Below, in pieces: positions 25,001 to 35,342 of a DNA stretch of 64,000 nt. Under the pieces are notes generated by a model. It was not told the origin of the DNA. It saw only the letters and a program-made list of their open reading frames with translations, and did not search any database. Location of the stretch: contig NZ_SOCA01000003.1 in assembly GCF_004364345.1 (NCBI RefSeq), positions 558,001 through 622,000 on the forward strand, given 5' to 3'. This DNA comes from Prosthecobacter fusiformis (GTDB taxonomy: Bacteria; Verrucomicrobiota; Verrucomicrobiia; Verrucomicrobiales; Verrucomicrobiaceae). Position numbers and translations under genes: made by a program. The first letter of the stretch is position 1; every line of letters begins with the position of its first letter.

Positions 25001-26000
25001 CGGCTTCCTTGACGGGTTTGTTGATCTTGAAAGTGAAGTCGAGGGCGCTGCCTTCCAGGGCGGTGACCTTGAGGGTGTTCTTGATTTCTTTGGAGGGGAG
25101 GCCGGTGTATTCGGGCGGGGTGATCTTGACATCGGCACGTTCGAGAGCGGGATAGACGAAGGTGGTGATGGTGTGTTGCTGGGATTTCTCTGAGGCAAAT
25201 TCGACGTGGTAGCGGGCGTCTTTGTCCACGCGAGTAATGAGGGCACCAAAGACCTGGCCATCAATGGTTAGGCGCATGGGGATACGTTCACGGACGGAGG
25301 CGTCGGCATCGGGTTCAGTGACGACGAGGGTGGCCTCGGCGGGGACATCTTGGGCGAAGGTGGCCTCAATGATGAGGCGAGAGCCGCGCTCGATCTCGGT
25401 ATCACCGGGAGTGAGGGTGACGGACAGGGCGGATGGAGACGGGGAGGGGGTGGCGTTTTCTTTGACGGCTATTTGGTTAGGCTGGGAGGGGTTGTGGGCC
25501 TGGTTCCAGCGATGGTTCATGAAGAGGAAGGCATTCACCCAAAGGAGGAGGCCGAAGTACATGAGCCAGCGAAGAGGGCGTGACTGAGAGCGGGTGAGGG
25601 TGGCGGTCCAGTCGTGACTGGCGGCGTGGTCGGTGGCGGCGGAGATGACGCGCTGTTCGAGGATGTTGAGATCGGGCTTGTCCAGCAGGCCCTCGGCGGT
25701 AAGGAGGAGGCCGTTGAGGTCGGGGAGCCGGGTCTCCAGGGTGCGGGCGACAGAGCGTCGCTGGCGGATGCGGCGGGTCAGGGCGAAGGCCAGGATGGCG
25801 GCGATGGGGATGGGGGCGAGGAGCAGCCACCATGGGGCGGTGCCGGTCATCCAAGAGAGGGCCTGGACCTTCCAACCGATGAGGATGCAGGTGGCTGCGG
25901 CGGCGAGATAGATGAGGAAGTAACTGAACGAGGTGTGCGCGCCCTGCCAGCCGCGGTGGGCGGCCTGGAATTTTTCTTTGAGGATCTGTTGTTCGATCAT
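22035..26000 (-). CDS. Large coiled-coil membrane protein (DUF4175-like)
   Basis: The 1321-aa protein starts with three membrane helices (about 24-42, 57-75 and 148-165). A periplasmic beta-rich part follows (about 190-480), then a long Gln/Glu/Lys-rich coiled coil (about 600-1000; E-K-M-K-E-L-Q-K-Q-I-E-K). A low-complexity Gln/Gly/Ser/Pro tail ends in a short conserved block (G-E-G-Y-D-Q-W-A-D-R-L-R-N-V-E-E-L-L). It resembles the DUF4175/TIGR02302-type membrane proteins beside MoxR operons. Residues about 1010-1110 are made of translated GC-rich palindromes (S-A-D-A-L-V-R-N), so repeat DNA has entered the gene in frame. The stop is genuine and lies in unrelated sequence. Confidence 0.8.
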   Translation of the reverse strand: MIEQQILKEKFQAAHRGWQGAHTSFSYFLIYLAAAATCILIGWKVQALSWMTGTAPWWLLLAPIPIAAILAFALTRRIRQRRSVARTLETRLPDLNGLLLTAEGLLDKPDLNILEQRVISAATDHAASHDWTATLTRSQSRPLRWLMYFGLLLWVNAFLFMNHRWNQAHNPSQPNQIAVKENATPSPSPSALSVTLTPGDTEIERGSRLIIEATFAQDVPAEATLVVTEPDADASVRERIPMRLTIDGQVFGALITRVDKDARYHVEFASEKSQQHTITTFVYPALERADVKITPPEYTGLPSKEIKNTLKVTALEGSALDFTFKINKPVKEAELFGEDRTIIPLVPSPTDPTVLTARMKVDKSQKWRLHLVDDKERANKNPPWLSLKVQSNQLAKIEIVFPKRDIQVSSIQELPVEAKVWDDLGVTKSGVSFSLAGKSKEITFKHGITQPAKKQDVKELLALEHESAEPRQLVSYHFWAEDTGPQGEVRRSMSDMFFADVRHFEDIFREAEAPPPEPGMSEKKTDTDKLVELQKQIVNATWRIVRETSAGRTMETAAPDVEVVHESQALALDQTKEVMEKVEDVEIRTALTEAWKSMKDALDPLDQASSEKKRTPLNQALTFEQSALEWLHRAQSREHSVMRQKQPSPPGSASQQAKQNQLMNLELKQEEQRYEQEKQATPEQTAEQQENLQVLNRLKELARRQEALAEKMKELQKQIEKAETEQEKEQLANQLQRLQDEQEQLLRDVDDLKERMETSENATNMAEAKDQLEQTREQVMEAAEKLQEEKLADAANAATRAQRDLEQMQEDFKQKTAKRFSDEMKQVRQQAQEVAENQKQISDSLENQKTPDASSDTSNALEKMLDGSQVARQIEEQTTQVNDLLENMRRISEQAEGNNPLLHRRLYEAVRDAQTSGLEENLEKARLQSRYGNRLDAQEAERQATTSVEQLQKNVDKAAESVLGSETEALRLARSELDKLIQDIESEQTDQSADTPSARSADALVRNEQTQSPEKSADTPSARSADAPVRNQETQSSEGSVDTPVRNEAPGSTPSPSNSQQNQASTSEPNKEGQPGQSPQPGADSERSAGTLARNPESQQSIEQGAEGEGAKPGQSKSKGQGQGQQPGQTAQNEEGQQPGQGKSSNQSQRQPGQGQGQDQPNSPSTANRSNSNTGSDDRRRTLQPNASGGGADGGGAFFFDETAEHPDRSPLTGEGYDQWADRLRNVEELLNQPDLRNEAAKVLDNARAMRIDHKRNNQAPQSDHLSMRITQPLVELRNRVAEELAKRDTDNPMVPVDRDPVPPAFRDLVKRYYKELGNGN
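22714..23010. repeat. GCGGACG palindromes inside the coiled-coil gene
   Basis: Four copies, near 22718, 22861, 22910 and 22981, share TTGCGGACGAGGGCGTCCGC followed by GCTCCGG or GCTCCG variants. The arms GCGGACG and CGTCCGC form a short hairpin. All lie in frame in the 1321-aa gene, giving S-A-D-A-x-V-R-N peptides. Identical cores occur at 26649-26800 and 31035-31165. Confidence 0.8.
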
Positions 26001-26336
<336 letters not shown>

Positions 26337-28601
26337 TTATGAATACGTGGGCTGGGGGGTGGGGTGGCGGATTCTTCCGGAGAGCCAGGTTTCGAGGGCT
26401 AGGAGGAGGAGGAGGGCGGTGAGGAGCCAGAGCCAGGCGCGTTGGCGGCCTTCTTGCTCGGTGGTGGCGAGGCGCTCGCGGTCTTCAGGAGGGGAGGGGG
26501 TGAGGTCTGTGGAAGGGGAGTCGAGGGGGAGTCCGAATTCGAGGAGTTTGTTAGGCTCTAATGGGGTGATGCGGGTTTCTTCGGGGGGGAGATTGACGGC
26601 GATGAGGCGGGGGGTTTGGGCGGACGGGGAGGGGTTTTGTGTTTGGGATGCGGACGAGGGCGTCCGCGCTCCGGGGGACGAGGGGGCGGACGGGGAGGGT
26701 GTTTGAGTTGCGGACGGGGGCGTCCGCGCTCCGGGGGAGATGGGGGCGGACGGGGAAGGGCTTTGTGTTTGGGATGCGGACGAGGGCGTCCGCGCTCCGG
26801 TTATCGTGTAGAGGCCGGGGGTAAGGGCGGTGGATTGGGAGAGGGGGTGGCCGTCGGGGGTGAGGATTTGGGTGTTGGCTTCTTGGGGGAAGGCATCTCC
26901 TACTAAGAGGGAGGAGGCGGGTTCGTTGTGGAATCCGGCGGCTTCGAGCCAGCCGTAGAGGAGGGGGACAAACTTGGTGGAGAGGGCGAGCTGGCTGTCG
27001 GCGGGGTGCCAGCCGCTGGTGAGGAGGATGAGGGTGCCTTTTCCGGGGGAGGAGGTGAGGATGGCGGGGGTGCGGTCATCAAACGAGGCGATGACCTTGA
27101 GGAAGGGGGTGGCGGCCTCCGATAGGGACAGAGAGCGGTGTTTCCAAAAGCGGAGTTTGGTGAAGTCCCGGAGGCGCTCGTCGGCAAAGGGGCGGAGGAG
27201 GGGGTGGGCTATATCTACCTGGGCCAGCATGAGGTAATCCTGTGAAGGGGCGGCTGGACTGAGGGCGATGGCGGCGGCCGGGGCACTGGAGAGGGTGCTG
27301 AGGATGGCGGGGGTGGTGGTATCCTCCACGACGGTGACGACCATGCCGCCGTTTTCCATGAAGGTGTGGAGGGCCTGGGCCAGTGGGAGCTGGAGTGGGG
27401 TGCCGGAGGTGAAGACGATGTCGGTTTCCGCCGGGATGCTGGTGGCGGAGGACGAGGGTATAACCTGAAGTGTGGGAAGGAGAGTGGGGGTCTGCTGAAG
27501 TGCGCGGCTGAGGTAGAAGAGGGGGGAGGCGGCTTCGTTGCGGGTGGATTCATCTCCGATGAAGAGAATGTGGACGGGGCGGGGCTGTGGGGGGGCGATG
27601 AAGACGCGATTGTCAAAATCCCAGGCATCTCCGGTGAGGAGGAGTGTGCGGGCCTGGGATTCATCCGCGATGGGAGGGGCGGTGAGGACGCGGGTGGCAC
27701 CGGGTGGGAGGTAACCGGTGATGGCTTCTGCGCCGCCTTTTTCCCAAGCAAGGGTGAAATTCGCCGCTTTGGAATCGCGGGTATTGGAAAGGCGAAGGCG
27801 GGCGGTGGGGCGGCGGGGTGAGGAGGTTGGCAGTGAGGCGGTGTTGTCATCCTCATTGTTATCCTCCGTGGTGGTGGCGGCGAGGGACAGGGAAAGATTG
27901 TCCGAATCTGGGGCGTCCAGGCGGTGGAGGGAGACGGCGATGGTCTCTGGCCAGACTTGGCTGCGGAGGGCATCGAGGCGGGTGCCTTCCTGGAAATCGG
28001 TGAGGACGATGATGCGTTTTTTGAGTCCTGTGAGGCCGGGCTGGCTGGTGAAAAGGGTGGTGGCCTGGACGAGGGCGAGACCGAGATCTGTGGAGGCCCA
28101 GCCGGGGCGGGTTTGCTGAAGGCGCTGATTTGCCGTGGCGGTGCGGGTGCTGGCGGAGGAGGCGTCCTCGGAGAAGGTCCAGAGTGGGGTGAAGTCGCGG
28201 TCAAAGGTGGCGAGGGCGAGGCGGTCCGCCGGGGTGGCGGCGGCGAGTAGGCGCGCGGCTTCGGCCTGGGCGCGGGGCCAGAGGTCTGCGCGCTGCATGG
28301 AGGCGCTGCGGTCCACCAGGATGAGGGTGGCGTGGTTTTGACTGAGGGCGGCGGTTTCCTCTCCGCGCCAGAGCGGGCGGGCGAACATGAGGGCGAGGAG
28401 AATGAGGGCGAGGCAGCGGAGAAGGAGGAGGAGCCAGTGCTCCAGGCGGCGCTTGCTGACGGGCATGGGGGGCTGCGCGTCCAGGAACATGAGGGAGCTG
28501 AACTCCACCCGGTCCTGCGGCGGGCGGCGGCGCAGGTGCATGAGGATGGGGCCGATGATGGCGGCGGCTCCGAGGAGGTAGAGGGGGAAGAGCCAGGTCA
28601 T
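26337..28601 (-). CDS. BatA-like VWA membrane protein
   Basis: This 754-aa protein starts with the BatA N-terminal helix pair (M-T-W-L-F-P-L-Y-L-L-G-A-A-A-I; then E-H-W-L-L-L-L-L-R-C-L-A-L near residue 54). A VWA domain with MIDAS D-R-S-A-S-M follows at about residue 95, then a large periplasmic region, a Pro/Ser/Thr linker, and a C-terminal membrane helix (L-W-L-L-T-A-L-L-L-L-L-A-L). BatA-type proteins work with MoxR ATPases, apparently in envelope protein maturation. The linker at about 600-660 is formed by three translated GC palindromes (G-A-R-T-P-S-S-A). It sits third in the operon. Confidence 0.85.
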   Translation of the reverse strand: MTWLFPLYLLGAAAIIGPILMHLRRRPPQDRVEFSSLMFLDAQPPMPVSKRRLEHWLLLLLRCLALILLALMFARPLWRGEETAALSQNHATLILVDRSASMQRADLWPRAQAEAARLLAAATPADRLALATFDRDFTPLWTFSEDASSASTRTATANQRLQQTRPGWASTDLGLALVQATTLFTSQPGLTGLKKRIIVLTDFQEGTRLDALRSQVWPETIAVSLHRLDAPDSDNLSLSLAATTTEDNNEDDNTASLPTSSPRRPTARLRLSNTRDSKAANFTLAWEKGGAEAITGYLPPGATRVLTAPPIADESQARTLLLTGDAWDFDNRVFIAPPQPRPVHILFIGDESTRNEAASPLFYLSRALQQTPTLLPTLQVIPSSSATSIPAETDIVFTSGTPLQLPLAQALHTFMENGGMVVTVVEDTTTPAILSTLSSAPAAAIALSPAAPSQDYLMLAQVDIAHPLLRPFADERLRDFTKLRFWKHRSLSLSEAATPFLKVIASFDDRTPAILTSSPGKGTLILLTSGWHPADSQLALSTKFVPLLYGWLEAAGFHNEPASSLLVGDAFPQEANTQILTPDGHPLSQSTALTPGLYTITGARTPSSASQTQSPSPSAPISPGARTPPSATQTPSPSAPSSPGARTPSSASQTQNPSPSAQTPRLIAVNLPPEETRITPLEPNKLLEFGLPLDSPSTDLTPSPPEDRERLATTEQEGRQRAWLWLLTALLLLLALETWLSGRIRHPTPQPTYS
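26649..26800. repeat. GCGGACG palindromes inside the BatA-like gene
   Basis: Three copies start at 26649, 26709 and 26775, each TGCGGACGAGGGCGTCCGCG or with one base changed, then CTCCGG. They are spaced 60 and 66 bp, keeping the reading frame, and translate as G-A-R-T-P-S-S-A-S-Q-T blocks. They match the coding copies at 22714-23010 and the intergenic ones at 31035-31165. Confidence 0.85.
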
Positions 28602-28624
28602 GTGGGGTTAATGGGGGAGGGGGA

Positions 28625-28740
<116 letters not shown>

Positions 28741-28835
28741 GGGGCGGGGGCTTTGGGAGGATGAGAGTGTTTAGGACGGGGGGATCTCCATTGAGGACAA
28801 GTCGGACGCGGCGCAGCGCGTCCCTACCAAGGGGG

Positions 28836-29735
28836 TTATCGGCGGGGGCCTCCTTTTTTGCGGGCGCGGGCGGAGAGGAAATCGAAGAGGACGGATTCGA
28901 GGGGGGTGTCGGTGGGGGTCCAGTGGTATTCGATGGCCTGGCGCTCGCAGGCGCGGCGAATGAAGTCGCGGTGGACGGTGAGGCGGTTGAGGTAGGTATC
29001 GCGGGCGGTGGCGGGGTCGATGAAGCGCTCGGTGCCGGTTTCGGCATCGCGGAAGTGGGCGGACTTTTCGAAGGTGAAGTCGATTTCGGCACGGTCCATG
29101 ACGTGGAAGAGGACGACGTCGTGGCCCATGGCGCCTAACCAGCCGAGTTGTTTTTCGAGCTTGTCCACGGGGGCGAGGAGGTCTGAGACGAGGCAGATGA
29201 GGCCGCGTTTGCGGACAAGATCGGCGAGCTGTTTGACACTGAGATCCAGGGAGGTGGCACCAGCAGGGGCTGGCTTTTCAAGCTCCAGCATGAGGCGGCG
29301 GAGGTGACCGGGGCGGTTGCGGGCGGGGATGTGCTCTTGAAGAGTCTGGCCGAAGGTGGTGACGCCGACGGCATCCCCCTGCTGCATGAGGAAGAGGGCC
29401 ATGGTGGCGGCGAGGGTGGCGGCGTAGGCGGCCTTGGTCATGGGGCCGGAGCCGAACTGCATGGAGCGACTGTGGTCCACGACGAGCTGGCAGCGGAGGT
29501 TGGTCTCGTCCTCGAATTTTTTGATGAAGGTGCGGTCGCTACGGGCGAGGACTTTCCAGTCAATGGAGCGGGGGTCGTCGCCCTGGACATAGGCGCGGTA
29601 TTCGCTGAACTCGACAGAGAAGCCGTGATAAGGGCTGCGGTGCATGCCTTTCCAGAGGCCCTCGACGATGACCTTGGCCCGCAGCTCGAGGGAGCGGATG
29701 CGGGCGAGGGCGGCGGTATCGAGGTGGGAGGGCAT
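28836..29735 (-). CDS. DUF58 domain protein
   Basis: The 299-aa protein has the DUF58 signature Y-V-Q-G-D-D-P-R-S-I-D-W-K-V-L-A-R-S-D at about 51-69, followed by a VWA-like domain (V-V-D-H-S-R-S-M, residue 91 on; L-I-C-L-V-S-D-L-L-A-P). It ends in a basic tail. DUF58 proteins pair with MoxR ATPases in nearly all such operons. It lies between the MoxR and BatA-like genes on the same strand, with a heptamer/double-box element in each spacer. Confidence 0.92.
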   Translation of the reverse strand: MPSHLDTAALARIRSLELRAKVIVEGLWKGMHRSPYHGFSVEFSEYRAYVQGDDPRSIDWKVLARSDRTFIKKFEDETNLRCQLVVDHSRSMQFGSGPMTKAAYAATLAATMALFLMQQGDAVGVTTFGQTLQEHIPARNRPGHLRRLMLELEKPAPAGATSLDLSVKQLADLVRKRGLICLVSDLLAPVDKLEKQLGWLGAMGHDVVLFHVMDRAEIDFTFEKSAHFRDAETGTERFIDPATARDTYLNRLTVHRDFIRRACERQAIEYHWTPTDTPLESVLFDFLSARARKKGGPRR

Positions 29736-29751
29736 GGGAGAAAGTGCTCAG

Positions 29752-29880
29752 TATGCAGTGCGCAGTGCGCAGTTCGGAGAGGGTAGAAAGATTTTGGGTA
29801 GAAAGATTTTTTTGGGGGACGGGGAGGGGCTTTGGGGTGTGGCTGAGTCTGAGCACTGCGGACTGAGAACTGAGCACTTG
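29752..29880 (+). repeat. Heptamer and double-box element with inverted tail
   Basis: AGTGCTCAGTATGCAGTGCG and related units (29752-29773) are followed by GAGAGGGTAGAAAGATTTTG and GGTAGAAAGATTTTTTTGGG. At 29847-29879 the sequence returns inverted as GAGCACTGCGGACTGAGAAC and TGAGCACT. It is the only copy here with heptamers at both ends, which suggests a complete unit bounded by inverted repeats. It occupies the spacer between MoxR and DUF58. Confidence 0.85.
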
Positions 29881-29887
29881 CTCGTTT

Positions 29888-30901
<1,014 letters not shown>

Positions 30902-31034
30902 AAGCGCTGTTTAACAAACAGCCTCAGATGTGCCAAGCTATCGCCTGCTTTGGGTGATTTATTTTGGGGGCGGGGGGACGGGGAGTGGGAAACTGCTGAT
31001 GCTCAGCTATTTGCAGGGATGGTCTGAAGATTTT

Positions 31035-31165
31035 TGCGGACGAGGGCGTCCGCGCTCCGGGGGCGTGAGGGTTGTTGCTTTGCGGACGGGGGCGTCCGCG
31101 CTCCGGGGGGACGGCGATGGGTTGTTGCTTTGCGGACGGGGGCGTCCGCGCTCCGGGGGGTTAGC
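31035..31165. repeat. Intergenic GCGGACG palindromes
   Basis: Three copies of TTGCGGACGAGGGCGTCCGC plus GCTCCGGGGG (near 31035, 31080 and 31131) lie in the spacer between moxR and glgX. The last two are separated by GATGGGTTGTTGCTT-type sequence that is itself repeated. They end at the glgX stop codon. Confidence 0.85.
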
Positions 31166-33257
31166 AATGGGCGTTGGCGAGGGCGGGGCCGCGTTTGAGG
31201 CGGAGGCAGGCGATGGAGCTGGCTTTGATCTGGAAGGAGACGCTGCCTTCGATGAGGCGTGAATCTGGGGGAAGGAAGCCGGTGACGAGGCTGGTATCAA
31301 AGATAAGGCTCCAGACGGTGGCATTGGTGCCGGGGAGCTCGAAGGTCTGAGGGAGATCCCCGCGATTGAAGAGGAGGAGTACGGGAGGCTGGCCATCCAA
31401 GAGTGCACCGAAGAAGGAGCGCTTGGGGTCGTGCCATTCTTCATGGCAGAGGAGGCTGGCATCTCCCTCCAGCCAGGTGACATCGGCGATGCCAGTGGCT
31501 GGATCTGTCTGGCCGGAGAAGAACTGGGTGCGGCGGAGATTGGCCATGCTTTTCCGCAAGGCGATGATGCGGCGGGTGAAATCCAGCATCTCTTCATCGC
31601 ACTGGCTCCAGTCGATCCAGCTAAGCTCGTTGTCCTGGCAGTAGGCGTTGTTATTGCCTTTCTGGGTGCGGCCTCGCTCATCCCCGGCATTGATGAAGGG
31701 GACGCCGACGGAGGTCATGAGGGTGGCGAGGAGACTGCGGCGTAGGCGGGCGCGGAGATTGAGCACACGGGGGTCCTGGGTGGGGCCTTCGACGCCGCAA
31801 CTGACGCTGTGGTTGGCATTGTCGCCATCGCGGTTGTCCTCGCCATTGGCTTCGTTGTGCTTGCTGGCATAACTGACGAGGTCCAGGAGGGTAAAACCAT
31901 CGTGACTGGTGAGGAAATTGATGGTGCTGAGGGCGGGGCGCTGATTCCAGCCGAAGACGTCCTGGCTGCCGCAGATGCGCTTGGCGAATTCGGCAGTCGA
32001 GCCTTCATCCCCAGCCCAGAAGCGGCGAACGGAATCGCGATATTTGCCATTGAGCTCACGCCATGGCTCGGGGAATCCGCCGACTTGGTAGCTATCCATG
32101 CGGAAGATGTCCCAGGGCTCGGCGATGAGCTTTACCTGAGACAGGACGGGATCCTGGGCGACGGCGGCGAGGAACTGGGAATTGGCATCGTAATTGTCAT
32201 GATGATCCCGGGCGACGGTGACGGCGAGGTCAAAACGGAAGCCGTCCACATGCATCTCTGTGACCCAATAGCGGAGGCTATCGAGGATGAGGCGGAGGGT
32301 GGGGGGCGTGGCGGAATCCACGGCATTGCCGCAGCCGGTGATGTTGATGTAATTGGAGCCGTGCTCGTCAAAGGTATGACGGTAGTACATGCGGTCATCC
32401 AGGCCACGAAAGAGGAGGGTGGGGCCGCGTTCATCGCCTTCGGCGGTGTGGTTATAAACGACGTCCAGAATGACCTCGAGCCCGGCGGCGTGGAGGCCTT
32501 TGACCATGTCTTTGAACTCGCGCACCTGTACGGTGGGGTCTGCGTTGGAGGCGTATTCGTTGTGGGGGGCGAAGAAGCCGATGGTGTTGTAGCCCCAGTA
32601 ATTGGTGAGGCCTTTTTCCAGGAGGAACTGGTCATCCAGATGCTGGTGGACGGGGAGGAGCTGAAGGCTGGTGACGCCGAGTTTTTTCAGATACGAGGTG
32701 ACGGCGGGATGGGCGAGACCGGCGTAGGTGCCCCGGAGTTTTTTGGGTACGTCTGGGTGGTTTTGTGTGAAGCCTTTGACGTGCAGTTCATAGAGCACGG
32801 TGTCCTGCCATGGGATGCGTGGGGGGGCGTCTTTGCGCCAGTTGTAGTAGGTATCGACAACGGCGGATTTGAGGGCTTCGGCCCCGTTGTCAAAGGCACC
32901 GGGAAAGTGGGTGGTGCCGCCGGTGCCGAGCATGCCAGTGCTGCCATCCGGCTTGCCGACGATGGCGAGGGCGTAAGGGTCCAGCAGGAGTTTATTGGGA
33001 TTGTAACGCAGGGCGCTGCCGGGCATCCAGGGACCATGGGCGCGATAGCCGTAAAGCTGGCCTGCGCGGGCCTTGGGCACAAAGGCCTGCCAGAGGTCGC
33101 TCTCCCCGCGGGTCATGCGGATGCGGGCGGTTTCGCGGGAGGGGTCCGAAGGAGCGTAGAGGCAGAGATCTACGTGGGTGGCATGGCGTGAAAAGACCGT
33201 GAAATGCGTGCCCTCGCGAGTGAGGGTGACACCGGGACGGTTGGGGTCAGAAGGCAT
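31161..33257 (-). CDS. glgX: Glycogen debranching enzyme
   Basis: Read from the ATG at 33255-33257 (seven codons inside the longest frame), this 698-aa GH13 enzyme has an N-terminal CBM48-type domain (about 1-140: G-V-T-L-T-R-E-G-T-H-F-T-V-F-S). The TIM barrel carries D-V-V-Y-N-H-T, the nucleophile Asp in G-F-R-F-D-L-A, the acid Glu in I-A-E-P-W-D, and N-F-L-T-S-H-D-G-F-T-L. It hydrolyses alpha-1,6 branches of phosphorylase-limit glycogen. Length and motifs are those of GlgX/TreX. No other glycogen gene is adjacent. Confidence 0.93.
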   Translation of the reverse strand: MPSDPNRPGVTLTREGTHFTVFSRHATHVDLCLYAPSDPSRETARIRMTRGESDLWQAFVPKARAGQLYGYRAHGPWMPGSALRYNPNKLLLDPYALAIVGKPDGSTGMLGTGGTTHFPGAFDNGAEALKSAVVDTYYNWRKDAPPRIPWQDTVLYELHVKGFTQNHPDVPKKLRGTYAGLAHPAVTSYLKKLGVTSLQLLPVHQHLDDQFLLEKGLTNYWGYNTIGFFAPHNEYASNADPTVQVREFKDMVKGLHAAGLEVILDVVYNHTAEGDERGPTLLFRGLDDRMYYRHTFDEHGSNYINITGCGNAVDSATPPTLRLILDSLRYWVTEMHVDGFRFDLAVTVARDHHDNYDANSQFLAAVAQDPVLSQVKLIAEPWDIFRMDSYQVGGFPEPWRELNGKYRDSVRRFWAGDEGSTAEFAKRICGSQDVFGWNQRPALSTINFLTSHDGFTLLDLVSYASKHNEANGEDNRDGDNANHSVSCGVEGPTQDPRVLNLRARLRRSLLATLMTSVGVPFINAGDERGRTQKGNNNAYCQDNELSWIDWSQCDEEMLDFTRRIIALRKSMANLRRTQFFSGQTDPATGIADVTWLEGDASLLCHEEWHDPKRSFFGALLDGQPPVLLLFNRGDLPQTFELPGTNATVWSLIFDTSLVTGFLPPDSRLIEGSVSFQIKASSIACLRLKRGPALANAHC

Positions 33258-33332
33258 GGTTCCAACTTCATGGAGCAAGGGCCGGGCCGCTGCATGAGGT
33301 ATTTGTGGAATGTGCGCTTTCCTTTACCGAGA

Positions 33333-35135
33333 TCAGGCTGCGAGGGGAGCCTCAAACCAGCGGCCATGCTCCTTGATGAGGTCCACGAGTCGCTCGACGG
33401 CCTCTTCTTCCGGGATGTTAAATTTGACGGCCGTTTTGCCGACATAAAGATTGATCTTACCCGGAGCGCCGCCCACGTAGCCAAAATCTGCATCGGCCAT
33501 TTCGCCGGGACCATTCACAATGCAACCCATGACGGCGATGCGCACGCCTTTGAGATGGCCGGTGGAGGAGCGGATTTTTTGGGTGGTGCTCTGGAGATTG
33601 AAGAGGGTGCGGCCGCAGCTCGGGCAGGCGACGTAGTCGGTCTTAAAGATGCGGACGCCTGCGGCCTGGAGGATGTTGTAGCTGAGGCGGAGGGACTGGC
33701 CGGGGGCTTCTTCGCCATTGACCAGAACGGCATCGCCTATGCCATCGCAGAGGAGGGAGCCGATGTTGGTGGCGGCGGTGAGGAGATTGCTGGTGAAGTC
33801 CTGGGGTGTTTCCGGGGTGGCTGCGGCCTCGCCCAGGAGGGTGTCTTTGAGGAGGATGGAGTGGCGGGCATCCAGCTTAGCCGCGAGGAGGCGGAAAGCG
33901 TGGATGGGAGCGAGATCGAGGCCATCGGCGACGGTGACGAGCCGGGCATCGACAGAGGAGTTGAGGTCGTGCAGGGAAGTGTCTTCGCGGGGGTCGATGG
34001 CGATGACGCCGCTGTCTTCGACGACGATCTCAGGCTTGAAGTCGCCAAGCTTGTCGAACTTGTGGGAAACGGCATCCCATTTACGGCGGGAGGTGAAAAC
34101 GGCAACGGTGGCTCCACCGCCGACTTCGATACCATTAATGGTTAGGCGGTCCGTGGCGCGACGGCTGTAGGTGAAGGGATCGTAGCTGATGGGCAGGGTG
34201 CTGCTGGTGGCCCCGCAGTGGCCGTCGCGGACGCCAGCCTGAACGGATTTTACCAGGGCCTGGGCGACGGGAATTTCATAAATGGCATCCTCCGTGAGGG
34301 AGACGCGGATGGTATCGCCAATGCCATCGGAAAGGAGGGAGCCGATGCCGATGGCGCTTTTGATGCGGCCGTCTTCGCCATCGCCGGCCTCGGTGACGCC
34401 GAGATGAATGGGGTAGTTCCAATCACTGCCGAGGGAATTGAGATGGGCGACGAGCAAGCGATAGGCCTCGATCATGACCTTGGGATTGCTGGCCTTCATC
34501 GAGAAGAGGAAGTTGTGGAAGTCGTTGGCGCGGGCGATGCGGGCGAATTCGAGGGCGCTTTCCACCATGCCATGGGGGGTATCGCCATGGCGGTTCATGA
34601 TGCGGTCGCTAAGGCTGCCGTGGTTGGTGCCGATGCGCATAGCGCGGCCGAGTTTTTTACACTCCTGAACCAGCGGTACAAACTGGGCCTCCATGTAGGC
34701 GACTTCTTCGGCGTATTGCTCGTCCGTGTACTCCTTGACGGCGAACTTCTTTTTGTCGGCGTAGTTGCCGGGATTGACGCGGACTTTTTCCACCCACTTG
34801 ACGGCCTCCATGGCGGCATCGGGCTTGAAGTGGATATCGGCAACGAGGGGGACATCACAACCGGCGGCGCGGATGCCATCGCGGATGTGCTGGAGGTTTT
34901 CCGCGATGACGCGTGTCTGGGCGGTGACGCGGACGATTTCACAACCTGCGGCGGCGAGATCCAGGGACTGGCGGATGCAGGCTTCGGCATCGCGGGTATC
35001 GCTGGTGATCATGGACTGCACACGGATGGGATTGCCGCCCCCAATGCCGACATTGCCCACAGTCACCAGGCGCGTCTCGCGGCGCTGGTAATGGTAGAGG
35101 TCAGGGCAGTAACGGAGCAGGCTGGTGGCAGTCAT
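33333..35135 (-). CDS. ispG: 4-hydroxy-3-methylbut-2-enyl diphosphate synthase, long form
   Basis: The 600-aa enzyme of the MEP isoprenoid pathway reduces MEcPP to HMBPP. The ATG at 35133-35135 is used because the 80 upstream codons are Pro/His-rich and unlike the family. Residues about 1-290 are the TIM barrel (I-R-V-Q-S-M-I-T-S-D-T-R). A middle insert domain follows, as in plant and Chlamydia IspG. The C-terminal iron-sulfur domain has C-P-S-C-G-R-T and V-M-G-C-I-V-N-G-P-G-E, which supply the [4Fe-4S] cysteines and the conserved Glu. The insert form is about 200 residues longer than E. coli IspG. Confidence 0.95.
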   Translation of the reverse strand: MTATSLLRYCPDLYHYQRRETRLVTVGNVGIGGGNPIRVQSMITSDTRDAEACIRQSLDLAAAGCEIVRVTAQTRVIAENLQHIRDGIRAAGCDVPLVADIHFKPDAAMEAVKWVEKVRVNPGNYADKKKFAVKEYTDEQYAEEVAYMEAQFVPLVQECKKLGRAMRIGTNHGSLSDRIMNRHGDTPHGMVESALEFARIARANDFHNFLFSMKASNPKVMIEAYRLLVAHLNSLGSDWNYPIHLGVTEAGDGEDGRIKSAIGIGSLLSDGIGDTIRVSLTEDAIYEIPVAQALVKSVQAGVRDGHCGATSSTLPISYDPFTYSRRATDRLTINGIEVGGGATVAVFTSRRKWDAVSHKFDKLGDFKPEIVVEDSGVIAIDPREDTSLHDLNSSVDARLVTVADGLDLAPIHAFRLLAAKLDARHSILLKDTLLGEAAATPETPQDFTSNLLTAATNIGSLLCDGIGDAVLVNGEEAPGQSLRLSYNILQAAGVRIFKTDYVACPSCGRTLFNLQSTTQKIRSSTGHLKGVRIAVMGCIVNGPGEMADADFGYVGGAPGKINLYVGKTAVKFNIPEEEAVERLVDLIKEHGRWFEAPLAA

Positions 35136-35342
35136 GGGGTGGGGTGTATCAAACTCCAAGGTGGCGGGTGTGCAATGGCGGAGTGGAGGGGGGACGGATT
35201 GGGGGAACGATGGGGAACGGGTTACTGGATGGGGATTTGTGGCGTGATGGCTATGGGGCGGACTTGGGGGGAATCGCATCACTCGGAGAGTGATGAATAC
35301 TGTACGGCTTGCGGGATTGGTGAGAAGGGGTAATTTAGGGGT

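Noticed and set aside
23292-25193. 633-aa plus-strand frame opposite the coiled-coil gene
   Set aside because: The Leu/Gly-rich translation is the mirror of Gln/Glu/Lys codons on the other strand.
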